Source of the DNA: an uncultured Collinsella sp.
GTDB taxonomy: Bacteria > Actinomycetota > Coriobacteriia > Coriobacteriales > Coriobacteriaceae
Direction: 5' to 3'
Assembly: GCA_902475245.1 (NCBI GenBank)
Contig: CABRYP010000016.1
Span: 1 to 47,111, forward strand
DNA length: 47,111 nt
A program made the position numbers and the translations under genes. A model generated the notes under the pieces. That model ran no database searches and was not told the origin of the DNA. It was given only the letters and a program-made list of their open reading frames with translations. Positions 1-7,874 of the stretch are shown piece by piece. Each line of letters begins with the position of its first letter. Positions within the stretch are counted from its first letter, which is position 1.

Positions 1-167
1 AAGCGCGCCGTTATCTTCTCTCTAATGCGATTTCCATGGCGTATGGTCATGCTAAGAGCTATCTGATGGTCGTTACTGGACTTTCGCCCATGGGGGCTTT
101 GACGCTGCCGGCAATTCTTCCTTCGGAATTGGCAGCGGACAGCGATGCGTCTTTCCAAAGTGAGTAA
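1..167 (+). CDS. C-terminal end of an unidentified protein (cut by the window edge)
   Basis: A frame is open from base 3 to a TAA stop at 165-167, giving about 54 residues that end in ASFQSE. The segment is mildly hydrophobic in the middle (SYLMVVTGLSPMG) and acidic at the end. I do not recognise the family. The base composition is less GC-rich than the genes that follow. A hairpin about 50 bases downstream would fit the end of a transcription unit. The only support is the open frame reaching the edge and this hairpin, so it could also be chance. Confidence 0.4.
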   Translation, partial: ARRYLLSNAISMAYGHAKSYLMVVTGLSPMGALTLPAILPSELAADSDASFQSE

Positions 168-216
168 GCTGTTCTCGATTTGGATTATGCCTGCCACTGT
201 GTGCAAATGTAACGGG

Positions 217-248
217 GTGCCGAATCGGTAGTTGGACTGATTCGGTAC
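217..248 (+). terminator. Possible terminator hairpin after the partial gene
   Basis: A 10-bp stem (GTGCCGAATC at 217-226 with GATTCGGTAC at 239-248, one G-T pair) has a 12-base loop and is followed by ttatattt. The T run is interrupted, so this is a weak intrinsic terminator at best. It lies between the partial gene and the sucrose regulator. The rest of 168-388 shows nothing I can name. Confidence 0.4.
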
Positions 249-388
249 TTATATTTCGAAGTTTCTAGTTGAAGCCCTGCGATGCCCGTGCTACGACAGC
301 TAAATTGACCGTGACATCCTGACTTGCGACACGCATGTAGCTCCGCACGGGTATCATAGTGAAAGCGATTTCAATGACAGGGGTACTC

Positions 389-1369
389 GTGGTAAAGATG
401 AAAGATGTGGCCGAGTTGGCGGGCGTTTCGAGCGCCGCCGTCTCGCGCTACCTCAACGGTGGCTACATATCGACGGACAAGGCTGAGCGCATTAAGCAGG
501 CGATTGAGCTGACCGGATACGTGCGGTCCAGCCAGGCTCGCGCACTGCGCACCGGTTCCACCAAGCTTATCGGCGTCATCGTGCCCAAGATCAACTCGGA
601 GTCCGTGAGCCGCATTACCGCCGGCATTGGCCAGGTGCTCGGTCGCCGTGGCTACCAGATGCTGCTTGCCAACACCGACAACGCGGCCGATCGTGAGCTC
701 GAATACCTCGATTTATTCCAAAACCACCCGGTCGATGGCATTGTGCTGGTGGCAACTATGATTACCGACGAGCACCGTCGGGCGATTGAATCGTGCCGCG
801 TGCCCATCGTGCTGATCGGCCAGAATGTTGTGGGCGCGGCGTGCGTCTATCACGACGATTACGAGGCCGCCTTTGAGCTGGGCCATGCACTTGCGGGTCG
901 CGTGGACGGCAAGATTGCCTATATTGGAGTTACCGATGAGGACCGCGCTGCTGGTTACGGCCGCCGTCGTGGTTTTGAGGCCGGCTTGCGCGCCGCGGGC
1001 GTGGCACTTGATCCGAGCCTGATTCGCCAGGGGTCCTTTACGCTCGATTCGGGCTATGGTGCGGCGCGTGAACTGCTCTCTGTCGCTCCCGATGTTTCGT
1101 TTATCGCGTGCGCGACCGACACCATGGCAGCGGGCGCGCTGCGCGCCATCGATGAGGTTCGTGGGTTTGGCGAGGGCATGCGCCGCGTGAGTGGTTTTGG
1201 CGACAACGCGTTTTTGCGTGCGCTGACGGGCGGTATTCCCACCGTGCATTATGGCTACCTGACCAGTGGCATCGAGGCGACCAATATGTTGCTCAACACG
1301 CTCGATGGCGTGGAGGGGGAGAGCGGCCTCAAGACGCTCAAGCTCGGCCATCAGCTTATGAATGTCTAG
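389..1369 (+). CDS. scrR: LacI-family transcriptional regulator of the sucrose locus
   Basis: A DNA-binding repressor of the LacI/GalR family, expected to respond to sucrose or a phosphorylated derivative. The N-terminus carries the helix-turn-helix and hinge (MKDVAELAGVSSAAVSRYLN, then a stretch ending RALRTGSTKLIGVIVP), followed by a periplasmic-binding-protein-like effector domain to the end. I chose GTG at 389 because AGGGG at 379-383 is well spaced before it; ATG at 398 is the alternative, and a frame-open GTG at 359 has no ribosome site. It is immediately upstream of, and codirectional with, the sucrose permease and hydrolase, whose promoter region holds two LacI-type operators. The family call is firm; the sucrose effector is inferred from context. 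Confidence 0.88.
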   Translation: MVKMKDVAELAGVSSAAVSRYLNGGYISTDKAERIKQAIELTGYVRSSQARALRTGSTKLIGVIVPKINSESVSRITAGIGQVLGRRGYQMLLANTDNAADRELEYLDLFQNHPVDGIVLVATMITDEHRRAIESCRVPIVLIGQNVVGAACVYHDDYEAAFELGHALAGRVDGKIAYIGVTDEDRAAGYGRRRGFEAGLRAAGVALDPSLIRQGSFTLDSGYGAARELLSVAPDVSFIACATDTMAAGALRAIDEVRGFGEGMRRVSGFGDNAFLRALTGGIPTVHYGYLTSGIEATNMLLNTLDGVEGESGLKTLKLGHQLMNV

Positions 1370-1456
1370 GTCTTGGGCACGTCTGCATGCCTCTGAGCCC
1401 TTGTGTTTATCTCAAAACTACCATTCGCCGGCTATTTCCTACCGTTCACCCTACTA

Positions 1457-1471
1457 TGAAAACGATTACAG
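1457..1471 (+). promoter_or_regulatory. LacI-type operator, site 1
   Basis: TGAAAACGATTACAG. The first 14 bases fit the LacI/CcpA-family operator pattern TGNAANCGNTNNCA with its central CG. It lies 82 bases before the permease start, and an identical copy follows 26 bases downstream. It is the probable binding site of the regulator at 389-1369. Confidence 0.72.
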
Positions 1472-1482
1472 ACATATGAAAC

Positions 1483-1497
1483 TGAAAACGATTACAG
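1483..1497 (+). promoter_or_regulatory. LacI-type operator, site 2
   Basis: A second, identical copy of TGAAAACGATTACAG, 26 bases after the first, about two and a half helical turns apart. Two exact 15-base copies in a 40-base stretch are unlikely by chance. Together they probably repress the permease and hydrolase genes. I could not define a convincing -35/-10 pair around them. Confidence 0.72.
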
Positions 1498-1552
1498 TGT
1501 AAGTGTCAAAGATGGCCGGGTGCAAATGCGCCCGTTGGAGGAAAGGGAAGTC

Positions 1553-2953
1553 ATGGACTACCGCAAATCAGCCCAAGAGGTGCTCGACAGCATCGGTGGC
1601 GCTGACAACGTTGTTTCGGCCGCACACTGCGCCACGCGTCTGCGCCTGGTGATCGCCGATAACACCAAGGTTAACAAGGAGGCCATCGAGAATGTCGACG
1701 GCGCCAAGGGCGTCTTTGAGGCCCAGGGCCAGCTGCAGATTATTTTTGGCACCGGCATCGTCAACAAGGTCTACGAGGAGTTCATCGCGCTCAGTGGCGT
1801 CGAGGCTGCCACCAAGGCCGAGGTCAAGGAGGCCGCGGCGCAGCAGCAGAACATCTTTATGCGTGCCATTAAGGTGCTCGGCGACGTCTTTGTCCCCATC
1901 ATCCCTGCCATCGTGGCTTCGGGCCTGCTGCTGGGCATTATGAGCGCCCTCAACTTTATGGCCTCCAACGGCTTTATCGCGCTCGACACCAATAACTTTA
2001 TCTATAAGATCGCCGACCTGGTCTCGGGCACGTCCTTTGGCATTCTGCAGATCCTGATTGGCTACTCCGCCGCTAAGGCCTTTGGTGCCAACCCGTACCT
2101 GGGTGCCGTCGTCGGCGGTGCGTTCATCAACTCCTCGCTGCAGAGCGTCTACACGGTTGCCTCCGAGGGCGTGCAGACCATGGTCACCGTCATCCCCGGC
2201 GTGTACAGTTTTGAGTGGGTCGGCTATCAGGGCCATGTGATCCCCATCGTTATCGCCTGCGCCATTCTGGCCTTCCTCGAGAAGCGCCTGCACAAGATCG
2301 TTCCCGAGATGTTCGACCTCTTTGTGACTCCGCTCGTCTCGGTGTTCGTGACCGTTCTCGTGACGCTCGTTGCCGTCGGCCCCATCTTCGTGTGGGCCGA
2401 GAACGCCATCCTCGGTCTGATCCAAGCCCTGCTGACCCTGCCCTTCGGAATCGGTTCCTTTATCGTCGGCCTGTTCTATGCCCCCACGGTCGTTACCGGT
2501 ATTCACCAGATGTACACCGCCATCGACCTGGGTCAGCTCGCCCAGTACGGCGTGACCTACTGGCTGCCCATCGCCAGCGCTGCCAACATCGCCCAGGGTG
2601 GTGCCGCACTCGCCGTTGCCTTTAAGACCCGCGATGCCAAGATCAAGGGTCTGGCACTTCCTTCGGCCCTGTCCGCCTTCATGGGTATTACCGAGCCGGC
2701 CATCTTTGGTGTGAACCTGCGCTTCTTTAAGCCCTTCATCGCCGGCTGCATCGGTGGCGGTTGCGGCGCCCTGGTCTGCGCGCTCACCTCGCTTGCCGCT
2801 TCCGGTACGGGCGTTACGGGTATCTTCGGTATCCTGCTGTGCCTGGCCCAGCCCGTGCAGTACGCGATCATGTTTGCGGTCGCCGCGCTGGTTTCCTTTG
2901 GCGTCTCGTTTGTCCTGTACAAGGACGAGCCCAAGGCTTCCGAGCAGGCCTAA
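1553..2953 (+). CDS. scrA: PTS sucrose-type permease, EIIBC component
   Basis: A membrane permease of the glucose-sucrose PTS superfamily that imports sucrose and phosphorylates it to sucrose-6-phosphate. The EIIB domain occupies residues 1-80, with the phosphorylated cysteine at Cys26 in AAHCATRLR. The rest is the multi-helix EIIC domain, including the conserved-looking GITEPAIFG segment. There is no EIIA domain, so an EIIA must be supplied in trans. The start is ATG at 1553, behind GGAGGAAAGGG; an upstream in-frame GTG at 1520 lacks a ribosome site. It sits between the LacI regulator and the sucrose-6-phosphate hydrolase, which supports sucrose as substrate; another beta-glucoside or trehalose substrate is less likely in this context. 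Confidence 0.9.
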   Translation: MDYRKSAQEVLDSIGGADNVVSAAHCATRLRLVIADNTKVNKEAIENVDGAKGVFEAQGQLQIIFGTGIVNKVYEEFIALSGVEAATKAEVKEAAAQQQNIFMRAIKVLGDVFVPIIPAIVASGLLLGIMSALNFMASNGFIALDTNNFIYKIADLVSGTSFGILQILIGYSAAKAFGANPYLGAVVGGAFINSSLQSVYTVASEGVQTMVTVIPGVYSFEWVGYQGHVIPIVIACAILAFLEKRLHKIVPEMFDLFVTPLVSVFVTVLVTLVAVGPIFVWAENAILGLIQALLTLPFGIGSFIVGLFYAPTVVTGIHQMYTAIDLGQLAQYGVTYWLPIASAANIAQGGAALAVAFKTRDAKIKGLALPSALSAFMGITEPAIFGVNLRFFKPFIAGCIGGGCGALVCALTSLAASGTGVTGIFGILLCLAQPVQYAIMFAVAALVSFGVSFVLYKDEPKASEQA

Positions 2954-2972
2954 GAGCTTTTGATTGAGGGGT

Positions 2973-3001
2973 GCCCGCGGGTTGTATGCTCGCGGGCGTT
3001 T
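2973..3001 (+). terminator. Weak hairpin between permease and hydrolase genes
   Basis: GCCCGCG (2973-2979) pairs with CGCGGGC (2991-2997), followed by a short T run (gttt). It could reduce read-through from the permease into the hydrolase gene or stabilise the upstream mRNA end. It is not a strong terminator. Confidence 0.35.
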
Positions 3002-3059
3002 CCCGTATCCGGTGTCGATCTCTGGCGCCTTGTTACTTTCGATCCGTTAGGACTTTGAT

Positions 3060-4601
3060 ATGTCTAATGCCCTTGGGCGCGATCTTGCAAAGCTGGTTGC
3101 CGCTGTTGACGCTGCCGCCTCTGAGTGCGGCCATGGCGTGTATGGCCAGCGCTTCCATATTATGCCGCCGGCGGGCTGGCTCAACGACCCCAACGGTCTT
3201 TGCCAGGCAGGCGGCGTGTTCCATGCCTATTTTCAGTATACGCCGTTTGATGTCGAGGGCGGCGTTAAGGTCTGGGGCCATGCGACGAGTCGCGATCTTA
3301 TGACGTGGGACTACGTTGGCGCCCCACTGCTGCCCGACGAGCCGTTCGATTGCCATGGTGTGTATTCGGGCTCCGCGCTTGCCGAAGACGGTCGCATTCG
3401 CGTGCTCTATACGGGCAACGTTAAGCTTTCCGATGCTGACGGTACGTACGACTACGTCAATACCGGCCGCCGCGCCGATACCGTCTATGTGGAGAGCGTT
3501 GATGGCCTTGCCGGTCGGGAGTTCAACCAAAAGCGCGTGGTGCTGGCGTCCGATGATTATCCCGAGGATTTGACCTGCCACGTGCGCGATCCCAAGGTGT
3601 GGCGCGATGACGATGGGCGTTACCATATGGTGCTGGGCGCGCGTCGTCGCGTGGATGGTCCGCATGTCGATAGTCGATTTTGCGCCATGCACGGCGAGGG
3701 TGCCGGGCGCGATGTGGGTGAGATCTTGGTGTACGGTTCGGCGGATATGCTGAACTGGGAGCTCGAGAGCCGTGTGTCTACGCCCAAGCGTTTCGGCTTT
3801 ATGTGGGAGTGCCCGGGGTATCTTGAGCTTAAGGCGGATGGCGGTGTACCGGCGAAGTGGCTGTCCTTCTCTCCCCAGGGGCTCGAGGGCGGTCGTTGGG
3901 ACCGCGGCAACGTATACGCTGCTGGCTACATGCCTGTAACGGGCGACATTACCGGTGGCAATGACGCTTATGAGCTGGGCGAGTTCCGCCTATGGGACGC
4001 CGGTTTTGACTTCTATGCTCCGCAGGAGTTCACGGCCGAGGACGGTCGCCACATTCTGGTCGGCTGGATGGGCATGCCCGATGAGCCGACCTATGGCAAC
4101 GCACCCACCGTGGCGTGTGGCTGGCAGCACTGCATGACGGTGCCGCGCGAGCTTGCGGTCGGTGACGGCGGTGTGGTACTGCAGCATCCGGCGCGCGAGA
4201 TTGAGCGTCATTATGCCTCGGTGCGTGTGGGGGAGGGCTCGTTGGAGGTTGCCGGCGATACCTGCTTTGACGTTATTTCTAGCGGTATCGACGGCGCATT
4301 TACCGCGACCGTTGATGGCGAGCTGAAGCTGGCGTTTGTGCCCGCCGAGCGCGAGCTGCCCGCGCGCTTTGAGATGCGATTTACCGATGAAGGTCGCGCT
4401 TCTGCCGGCTGCGGTCGTACCGTGCGCTGGGAGCCCGTCGACGAGGTTCGTAACGTGCGCATTGTTGGCGATGTCTCGTCGGTCGAGGTGTTTGTGAATG
4501 ATGGCGCGCTCGTGTTTTCGACGCGCATCTATCCCGAGACCTATGGCGTGACCGTTGAAGCTCCGGGTGCGAGCGTGACCTATCACACGCTCAACATCTA
4601 G
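3060..4601 (+). CDS. scrB: Sucrose-6-phosphate hydrolase (GH32 family)
   Basis: A cytoplasmic glycoside hydrolase of family 32 that splits sucrose-6-phosphate into glucose-6-phosphate and fructose. The family signatures are all visible: GWLNDPNG with the nucleophile Asp43, HVRDPKVW with the transition-state Asp177, and MWECPGY with the acid/base Glu250. The five-bladed propeller is followed by a C-terminal beta-sandwich (about residues 390-513). At 513 residues it has normal length and no signal peptide, which fits an intracellular enzyme working with the PTS permease upstream. The start is ATG at 3060, with AGGA eight bases before it. A strong terminator follows, closing the sucrose locus. 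Confidence 0.93.
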   Translation: MSNALGRDLAKLVAAVDAAASECGHGVYGQRFHIMPPAGWLNDPNGLCQAGGVFHAYFQYTPFDVEGGVKVWGHATSRDLMTWDYVGAPLLPDEPFDCHGVYSGSALAEDGRIRVLYTGNVKLSDADGTYDYVNTGRRADTVYVESVDGLAGREFNQKRVVLASDDYPEDLTCHVRDPKVWRDDDGRYHMVLGARRRVDGPHVDSRFCAMHGEGAGRDVGEILVYGSADMLNWELESRVSTPKRFGFMWECPGYLELKADGGVPAKWLSFSPQGLEGGRWDRGNVYAAGYMPVTGDITGGNDAYELGEFRLWDAGFDFYAPQEFTAEDGRHILVGWMGMPDEPTYGNAPTVACGWQHCMTVPRELAVGDGGVVLQHPAREIERHYASVRVGEGSLEVAGDTCFDVISSGIDGAFTATVDGELKLAFVPAERELPARFEMRFTDEGRASAGCGRTVRWEPVDEVRNVRIVGDVSSVEVFVNDGALVFSTRIYPETYGVTVEAPGASVTYHTLNI

Positions 4602-4639
4602 GCGATTCGTCGCATATCGGCGCTATACTGCAGCCGTTG

Positions 4640-4680
4640 CCCACGATGCGGGAAACATCCGCATCGTGGGTTTATGTTTA
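4640..4680 (+). terminator. Strong intrinsic terminator after the hydrolase gene
   Basis: A perfect 12-bp stem (4640-4651 with 4659-4670), a 7-base loop and then tttatgttta. It ends the sucrose locus and lies 18 bases before the start of the next gene. A TATACT at 4624-4629 just upstream could be a -10 box for that gene, in which case the hairpin would act in its leader, but no matching -35 is evident. Confidence 0.72.
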
Positions 4681-4697
4681 TGTAGGGAGGTTGTCGT

Positions 4698-5690
4698 ATG
4701 GGCGTACAGCAGCTAGAAGAGGCCTGGGCTTTGAGGACCGGCGCGCGTGAAGCACGGTTGCTCGCGGCCTCGCATGTGCCAGCAGCGTTGTCGCAATTGG
4801 GGATTGTGCACCCCGGCGACCGCCTGTTGGCCTTTGCGGGCGACTTTGCCGATGCGTTTGCGCACGGCTTTGATGCCTGCGACGTGGCTATGGTGGGTGA
4901 GCCGTCGGTTGCAGCGTTTGTCGCCGCGTCCGAGAACTTTGATGCTTCGTTTGATGCCGAGGGGCCGCACCTGTGGTGGTTTGTCAACTCCATCGGCGGG
5001 TTTGGTCTGCGCGTGCCCGATCTTCGCGCCCTGGGTCGCGCGGCTCGCGATGCCCGCGCGCTGTTGGTTGTGGACAACACCGTGGCGTCGGCTTTTGGCT
5101 GCGATCCGCTGCGGCTGGGTGCTGCACTGTCGCTCGAGGCGCTCGATCGCGTGTGCGCCGGCAAAGCTCCACGCAAGCTCGTTGCCGCTTCGGTGGCGCG
5201 CTCGCAGCTCAAGCGTCATCGCGTGGATGCTGCTGCCGAGTGCGCGCATGCGTTGTTTGCGGGATGCGGTGCTTTGGCGCTCGACCTTTCTACCGAGGAG
5301 GCCGGTGCGCTGGAGCGCGGGCTGGACTCGCTCAATACCCGCATGCAGGCACACTTCGACCGCGCCCGTGCGCTGGCCGAGTATCTGGCCGCCAACGAGA
5401 TGATGCGCAACGTGCGCTATCCCGGACTGAGCTCGCATCCCGACCATGTGGTTGCAACGGGAATCCTCGAGCACGGCTTTGGCCCGGCAGTTGAATTTGA
5501 CCTTATTGAGCGTAGCGCGGGAGAGCTGTTCGACGCTTTGCCGGGGGAGTTTCGTACATCGCCCGCCGGCGGCGCAACGACGCGCCTTTCGGCTCCACGC
5601 GGCAAGCAGGGGAGCACCATTCGCCTTTTCGCCGGCACCGACGACCCCTTGATCGTGGCCGCCACCCTAGATAATGCCCTCCGCAACTAG
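4698..5690 (+). CDS. Cys/Met-metabolism PLP-enzyme-like protein, probably catalytically degenerate
   Basis: Resembles the cystathionine gamma-synthase/lyase family of fold-type I PLP enzymes but is short (330 residues against about 380-400). The central strand with its cofactor-contacting aspartate is kept (LVVDNTVAS, Asp126), as is the C-terminal region with a recognisable SLNTRMQAHFDRA and NVRYPGL pattern. The usual lysine motif (S-x-T-K-Y near the middle) is not seen: the matching place reads SLEALDRV, with Ala148 where the Schiff-base lysine should be. The N-terminal S-G-M phosphate loop reads SHVPAA. It is therefore likely a non-catalytic or repurposed paralogue. ATG at 4698 follows GGGAGG. 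It is probably transcribed alone, between a terminator and an inverted repeat. Confidence 0.7.
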   Translation: MGVQQLEEAWALRTGAREARLLAASHVPAALSQLGIVHPGDRLLAFAGDFADAFAHGFDACDVAMVGEPSVAAFVAASENFDASFDAEGPHLWWFVNSIGGFGLRVPDLRALGRAARDARALLVVDNTVASAFGCDPLRLGAALSLEALDRVCAGKAPRKLVAASVARSQLKRHRVDAAAECAHALFAGCGALALDLSTEEAGALERGLDSLNTRMQAHFDRARALAEYLAANEMMRNVRYPGLSSHPDHVVATGILEHGFGPAVEFDLIERSAGELFDALPGEFRTSPAGGATTRLSAPRGKQGSTIRLFAGTDDPLIVAATLDNALRN

Positions 5691-5709
5691 CTAAATCATC
5701 TTCAACTCC

Positions 5710-5782
5710 ATAAGTTGCGGTGAAATAGGGATTGTTTTACGGCTTTAATCGCATAAACAGTCCCTATTTCACCGCAACTTAT
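5710..5782. repeat. Long perfect inverted repeat between convergent genes
   Basis: Arms of 22 bases (5710-5731 and 5761-5782) are exact reverse complements, separated by 29 bases. They lie between the PLP-like gene and the convergent ModE-type gene. There is no flanking T run, so it is not a standard intrinsic terminator, though a stem this long could stop or process transcripts from both sides. The arms include GGTGAAATAGGGA. It may be a dispersed palindromic element; a comparable structure with a different sequence lies at 43738-43821. Confidence 0.85.
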
Positions 5783-5823
5783 GAGAATGGGTCGTGTGGC
5801 TATAAAGCCCTGTCCAAAATTGG

Positions 5824-6168
5824 CTACTTTTTGATGCTGGCGATGAGGTCGTTTGCTTTGGTGGCAATGACGTTGTTGATCTCTGCCTGCAGCTCCTCGT
5901 AGACCGCTACGGCTCGCTCGCCAGCGGGGGTGAGTGTGGATCCGCGGGCGCCGTCGCGCTCGATGAGCTTGCAGCCCAGCTGGCCTTCGGCTTCGTTAAC
6001 AATGCGCCAGGCCTTGGAATATGCCATGCCCATGCTTTTAGCGGCACGGTTGAGCGAGTGCTCACGGGCAATACCCTGCAGCAGCAAGACGCAGCCGTGA
6101 CCGAACACGCCCGGCAGATCTTTGTCGCACGCTTGAATGACCAACTTTGCCGTCGTCTTGTACTCCAT
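5824..6168 (-). CDS. ModE N-terminal-type winged-helix DNA-binding protein
   Basis: A 114-residue stand-alone winged helix-turn-helix protein like the N-terminal DNA-binding domain of ModE and LysR-type regulators. The helix-turn-helix is SLNRAAKSMGMAYSKAWRIV, followed by NEAEGQLGCKLIER and the wing TLTPAGERAV. No molybdate-binding (MOP) domains follow, so it is either a regulator without its own sensor or one that senses something other than molybdate. No molybdenum genes are adjacent. GGAGAT and CGGAGC lie just before its ATG. It is divergent from the IMP dehydrogenase gene, with 193 bases between, so it could influence that promoter; this is only positional. Confidence 0.8.
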   Translation of the reverse strand: MEYKTTAKLVIQACDKDLPGVFGHGCVLLLQGIAREHSLNRAAKSMGMAYSKAWRIVNEAEGQLGCKLIERDGARGSTLTPAGERAVAVYEELQAEINNVIATKANDLIASIKK

Positions 6169-6253
6169 GTGCTCCGCATCTCCCCGCTAAAGTGTTTGCT
6201 GGGCAAACGCAAAGCATGCGTCAAACCCTCGTGTGCTCTTCTTAAATCATGCA

Positions 6254-6303
6254 TTGTAGCAGTCAAAGTGCGTTAAGATACTTCCCCAGTATTGGGCGCC
6301 CAA
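6254..6303 (+). promoter_or_regulatory. Possible guaB promoter with adjacent palindrome
   Basis: TTGTAG (6254-6259), 17 bases, then GATACT (6277-6282) gives a weak -35/-10 pair. The perfect 12-base palindrome TTGGGCGCCCAA at 6292-6303 would fall at the expected transcription start and could be an operator. Further on, 6304-6336 can fold into an imperfect hairpin before the ribosome site AAAAAGGAG. Confidence 0.35.
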
Positions 6304-6361
6304 GGTTGGGCTGGGTCCTACGAGGCCTGCAGCCGACCGGTCGCATGGAAAAAGGAGAAAC

Positions 6362-7873
6362 ATGGCTACGTTCTTTCCCGGTGAGTCCCACACGTTTTCG
6401 GAGTATCTGCTGGTCCCTGGTTACTCGTCCTCGCAGTGCATTCCCAACAACGTCTCTCTTAAGACGCCGCTAACCCGCTTTAAGCGCGGTGAGAAGCCGG
6501 CAATCACCCTGAACATCCCCATGGTTTCCGCCATCATGCAGTCCGTCTCGGGCGTCGATATGGGTGTCGCGCTCGCTACCGAGGGTGGCCTGTCCTTCAT
6601 TTACGGTTCCCAGAGCGCCGAGTCCGAGGCCGCTATGGTCAAGGCCGTCAAGGATCACAAGGCTGGCTTCGTTCAGTCCGATTCCACGCTGACCCCCGAC
6701 ATGACCATGGAGCAGGTCATCGAGCTCAAGGAGAAGACCGGTCACTCCACCATGCCGGTTACCGACGACGGCACTCCCAAGGGTAAGCTCCTGGGCATCG
6801 TCACCAGCCGTGACTATCGCCCCAGTCGCGATGACCACCAGACGAAGGTCTCCGAGTTCATGACCCCGCGTGAGCAGCTCATCGTGGGCGACAAGAACAT
6901 CAGCCTCAAGGTTGCCAACGACGTCATCTGGGACAACAAGCTCAACGCCCTGCCCATCGTCGACGACAACGATCACCTGATGGGAATCGTCTTCCGCAAG
7001 GACTATGACAGCCACAAGACCAACCCCAACGAGCTGCTCGACGGCGACAAGCGCTACATGGTCGGCGCCGGTATCAACACCCGCGACTATGCCGAGCGCG
7101 TGCCGCTGCTCATCGAGGCCGGCGCCGATGTCCTGTGCATCGACTCCTCCGAGGGCTTCAGCGAGTGGCAGAAGCGCACCATCGAGTGGATTCGCGCCAA
7201 CTACGGCGAGGACGTCAAGGTCGGTGCCGGTAACGTCGTCGACGCCGAGGGCTTCCGCTTCCTGGCAGACTGCGGCGCTGACTTCATCAAGGTCGGTATC
7301 GGCGGCGGTTCCATCTGCATCACCCGTGAGACCAAGGGTATCGGTCGTGGCCAGGCCACCGCGCTGATCGACGTCTGTCGCGCTCGCGACGAGTACTACG
7401 AGGAGACCGGCGTCTACGTGCCCGTGTGCTCCGACGGCGGCATCGTCTACGACTACCACATGACGCTCGCCCTTGCCATGGGCGCCGACTTTATGATGCT
7501 GGGCCGCTACTTCGCCCGCTTCGACGAGAGCCCGACCGAGCGCGTCAACGTCAATGGCCAGTACATGAAGGAGTACTGGGGCGAGGGTTCTGCGCGTGCC
7601 CGCAACTGGCAGCGCTACGACCTGGGTGGCGCCGCGAAGCTCAGCTTCGTCGAGGGTGTCGACTCCTACGTTCCCTACGCCGGCTCCCTTAAGGACGGCG
7701 TGGGCGGCACGCTCTACAAGGTCAAGTCCACGATGTGCAACTGCGGTGCCCTCTCGATCCCCGAGCTCCAGGAAAAGGCACGCCTAACGCTGGTCAGCTC
7801 CACCTCCATCGTCGAAGGCGGCGCCCACGACGTAGTCGTCAAGGACTCTCAGCAGAGCGTCAGCTACCGCTAA
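6362..7873 (+). CDS. guaB: Inosine-5'-monophosphate dehydrogenase
   Basis: Oxidises IMP to XMP with NAD, the first committed step of GMP synthesis. A TIM barrel is interrupted by two CBS domains at about residues 100-225 (for example LNALPIVDDNDHLMGIVFR). The catalytic loop is GGGSICITRETKGIGRGQ with Cys319, and the mobile flap has Arg418-Tyr419 in ARNWQRYDLGG. Length (503 residues) and numbering of these residues are as I recall them for Tritrichomonas foetus IMPDH, and the sequence HTFNEYLL/NALPI-type segments are also alike; it is not the usual 490-residue bacterial form. ATG at 6362 follows AAAAAGGAGAAAC. It appears to be monocistronic, ended by the hairpin region starting two bases after its stop. 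Confidence 0.95.
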   Translation: MATFFPGESHTFSEYLLVPGYSSSQCIPNNVSLKTPLTRFKRGEKPAITLNIPMVSAIMQSVSGVDMGVALATEGGLSFIYGSQSAESEAAMVKAVKDHKAGFVQSDSTLTPDMTMEQVIELKEKTGHSTMPVTDDGTPKGKLLGIVTSRDYRPSRDDHQTKVSEFMTPREQLIVGDKNISLKVANDVIWDNKLNALPIVDDNDHLMGIVFRKDYDSHKTNPNELLDGDKRYMVGAGINTRDYAERVPLLIEAGADVLCIDSSEGFSEWQKRTIEWIRANYGEDVKVGAGNVVDAEGFRFLADCGADFIKVGIGGGSICITRETKGIGRGQATALIDVCRARDEYYEETGVYVPVCSDGGIVYDYHMTLALAMGADFMMLGRYFARFDESPTERVNVNGQYMKEYWGEGSARARNWQRYDLGGAAKLSFVEGVDSYVPYAGSLKDGVGGTLYKVKSTMCNCGALSIPELQEKARLTLVSSTSIVEGGAHDVVVKDSQQSVSYR

Positions 7874-7874
7874 A

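Noticed and set aside
5824..6168. Full ModE molybdate regulator
   Set aside because: Only the winged-helix domain is present, and no molybdate-binding domains or mod genes are adjacent.
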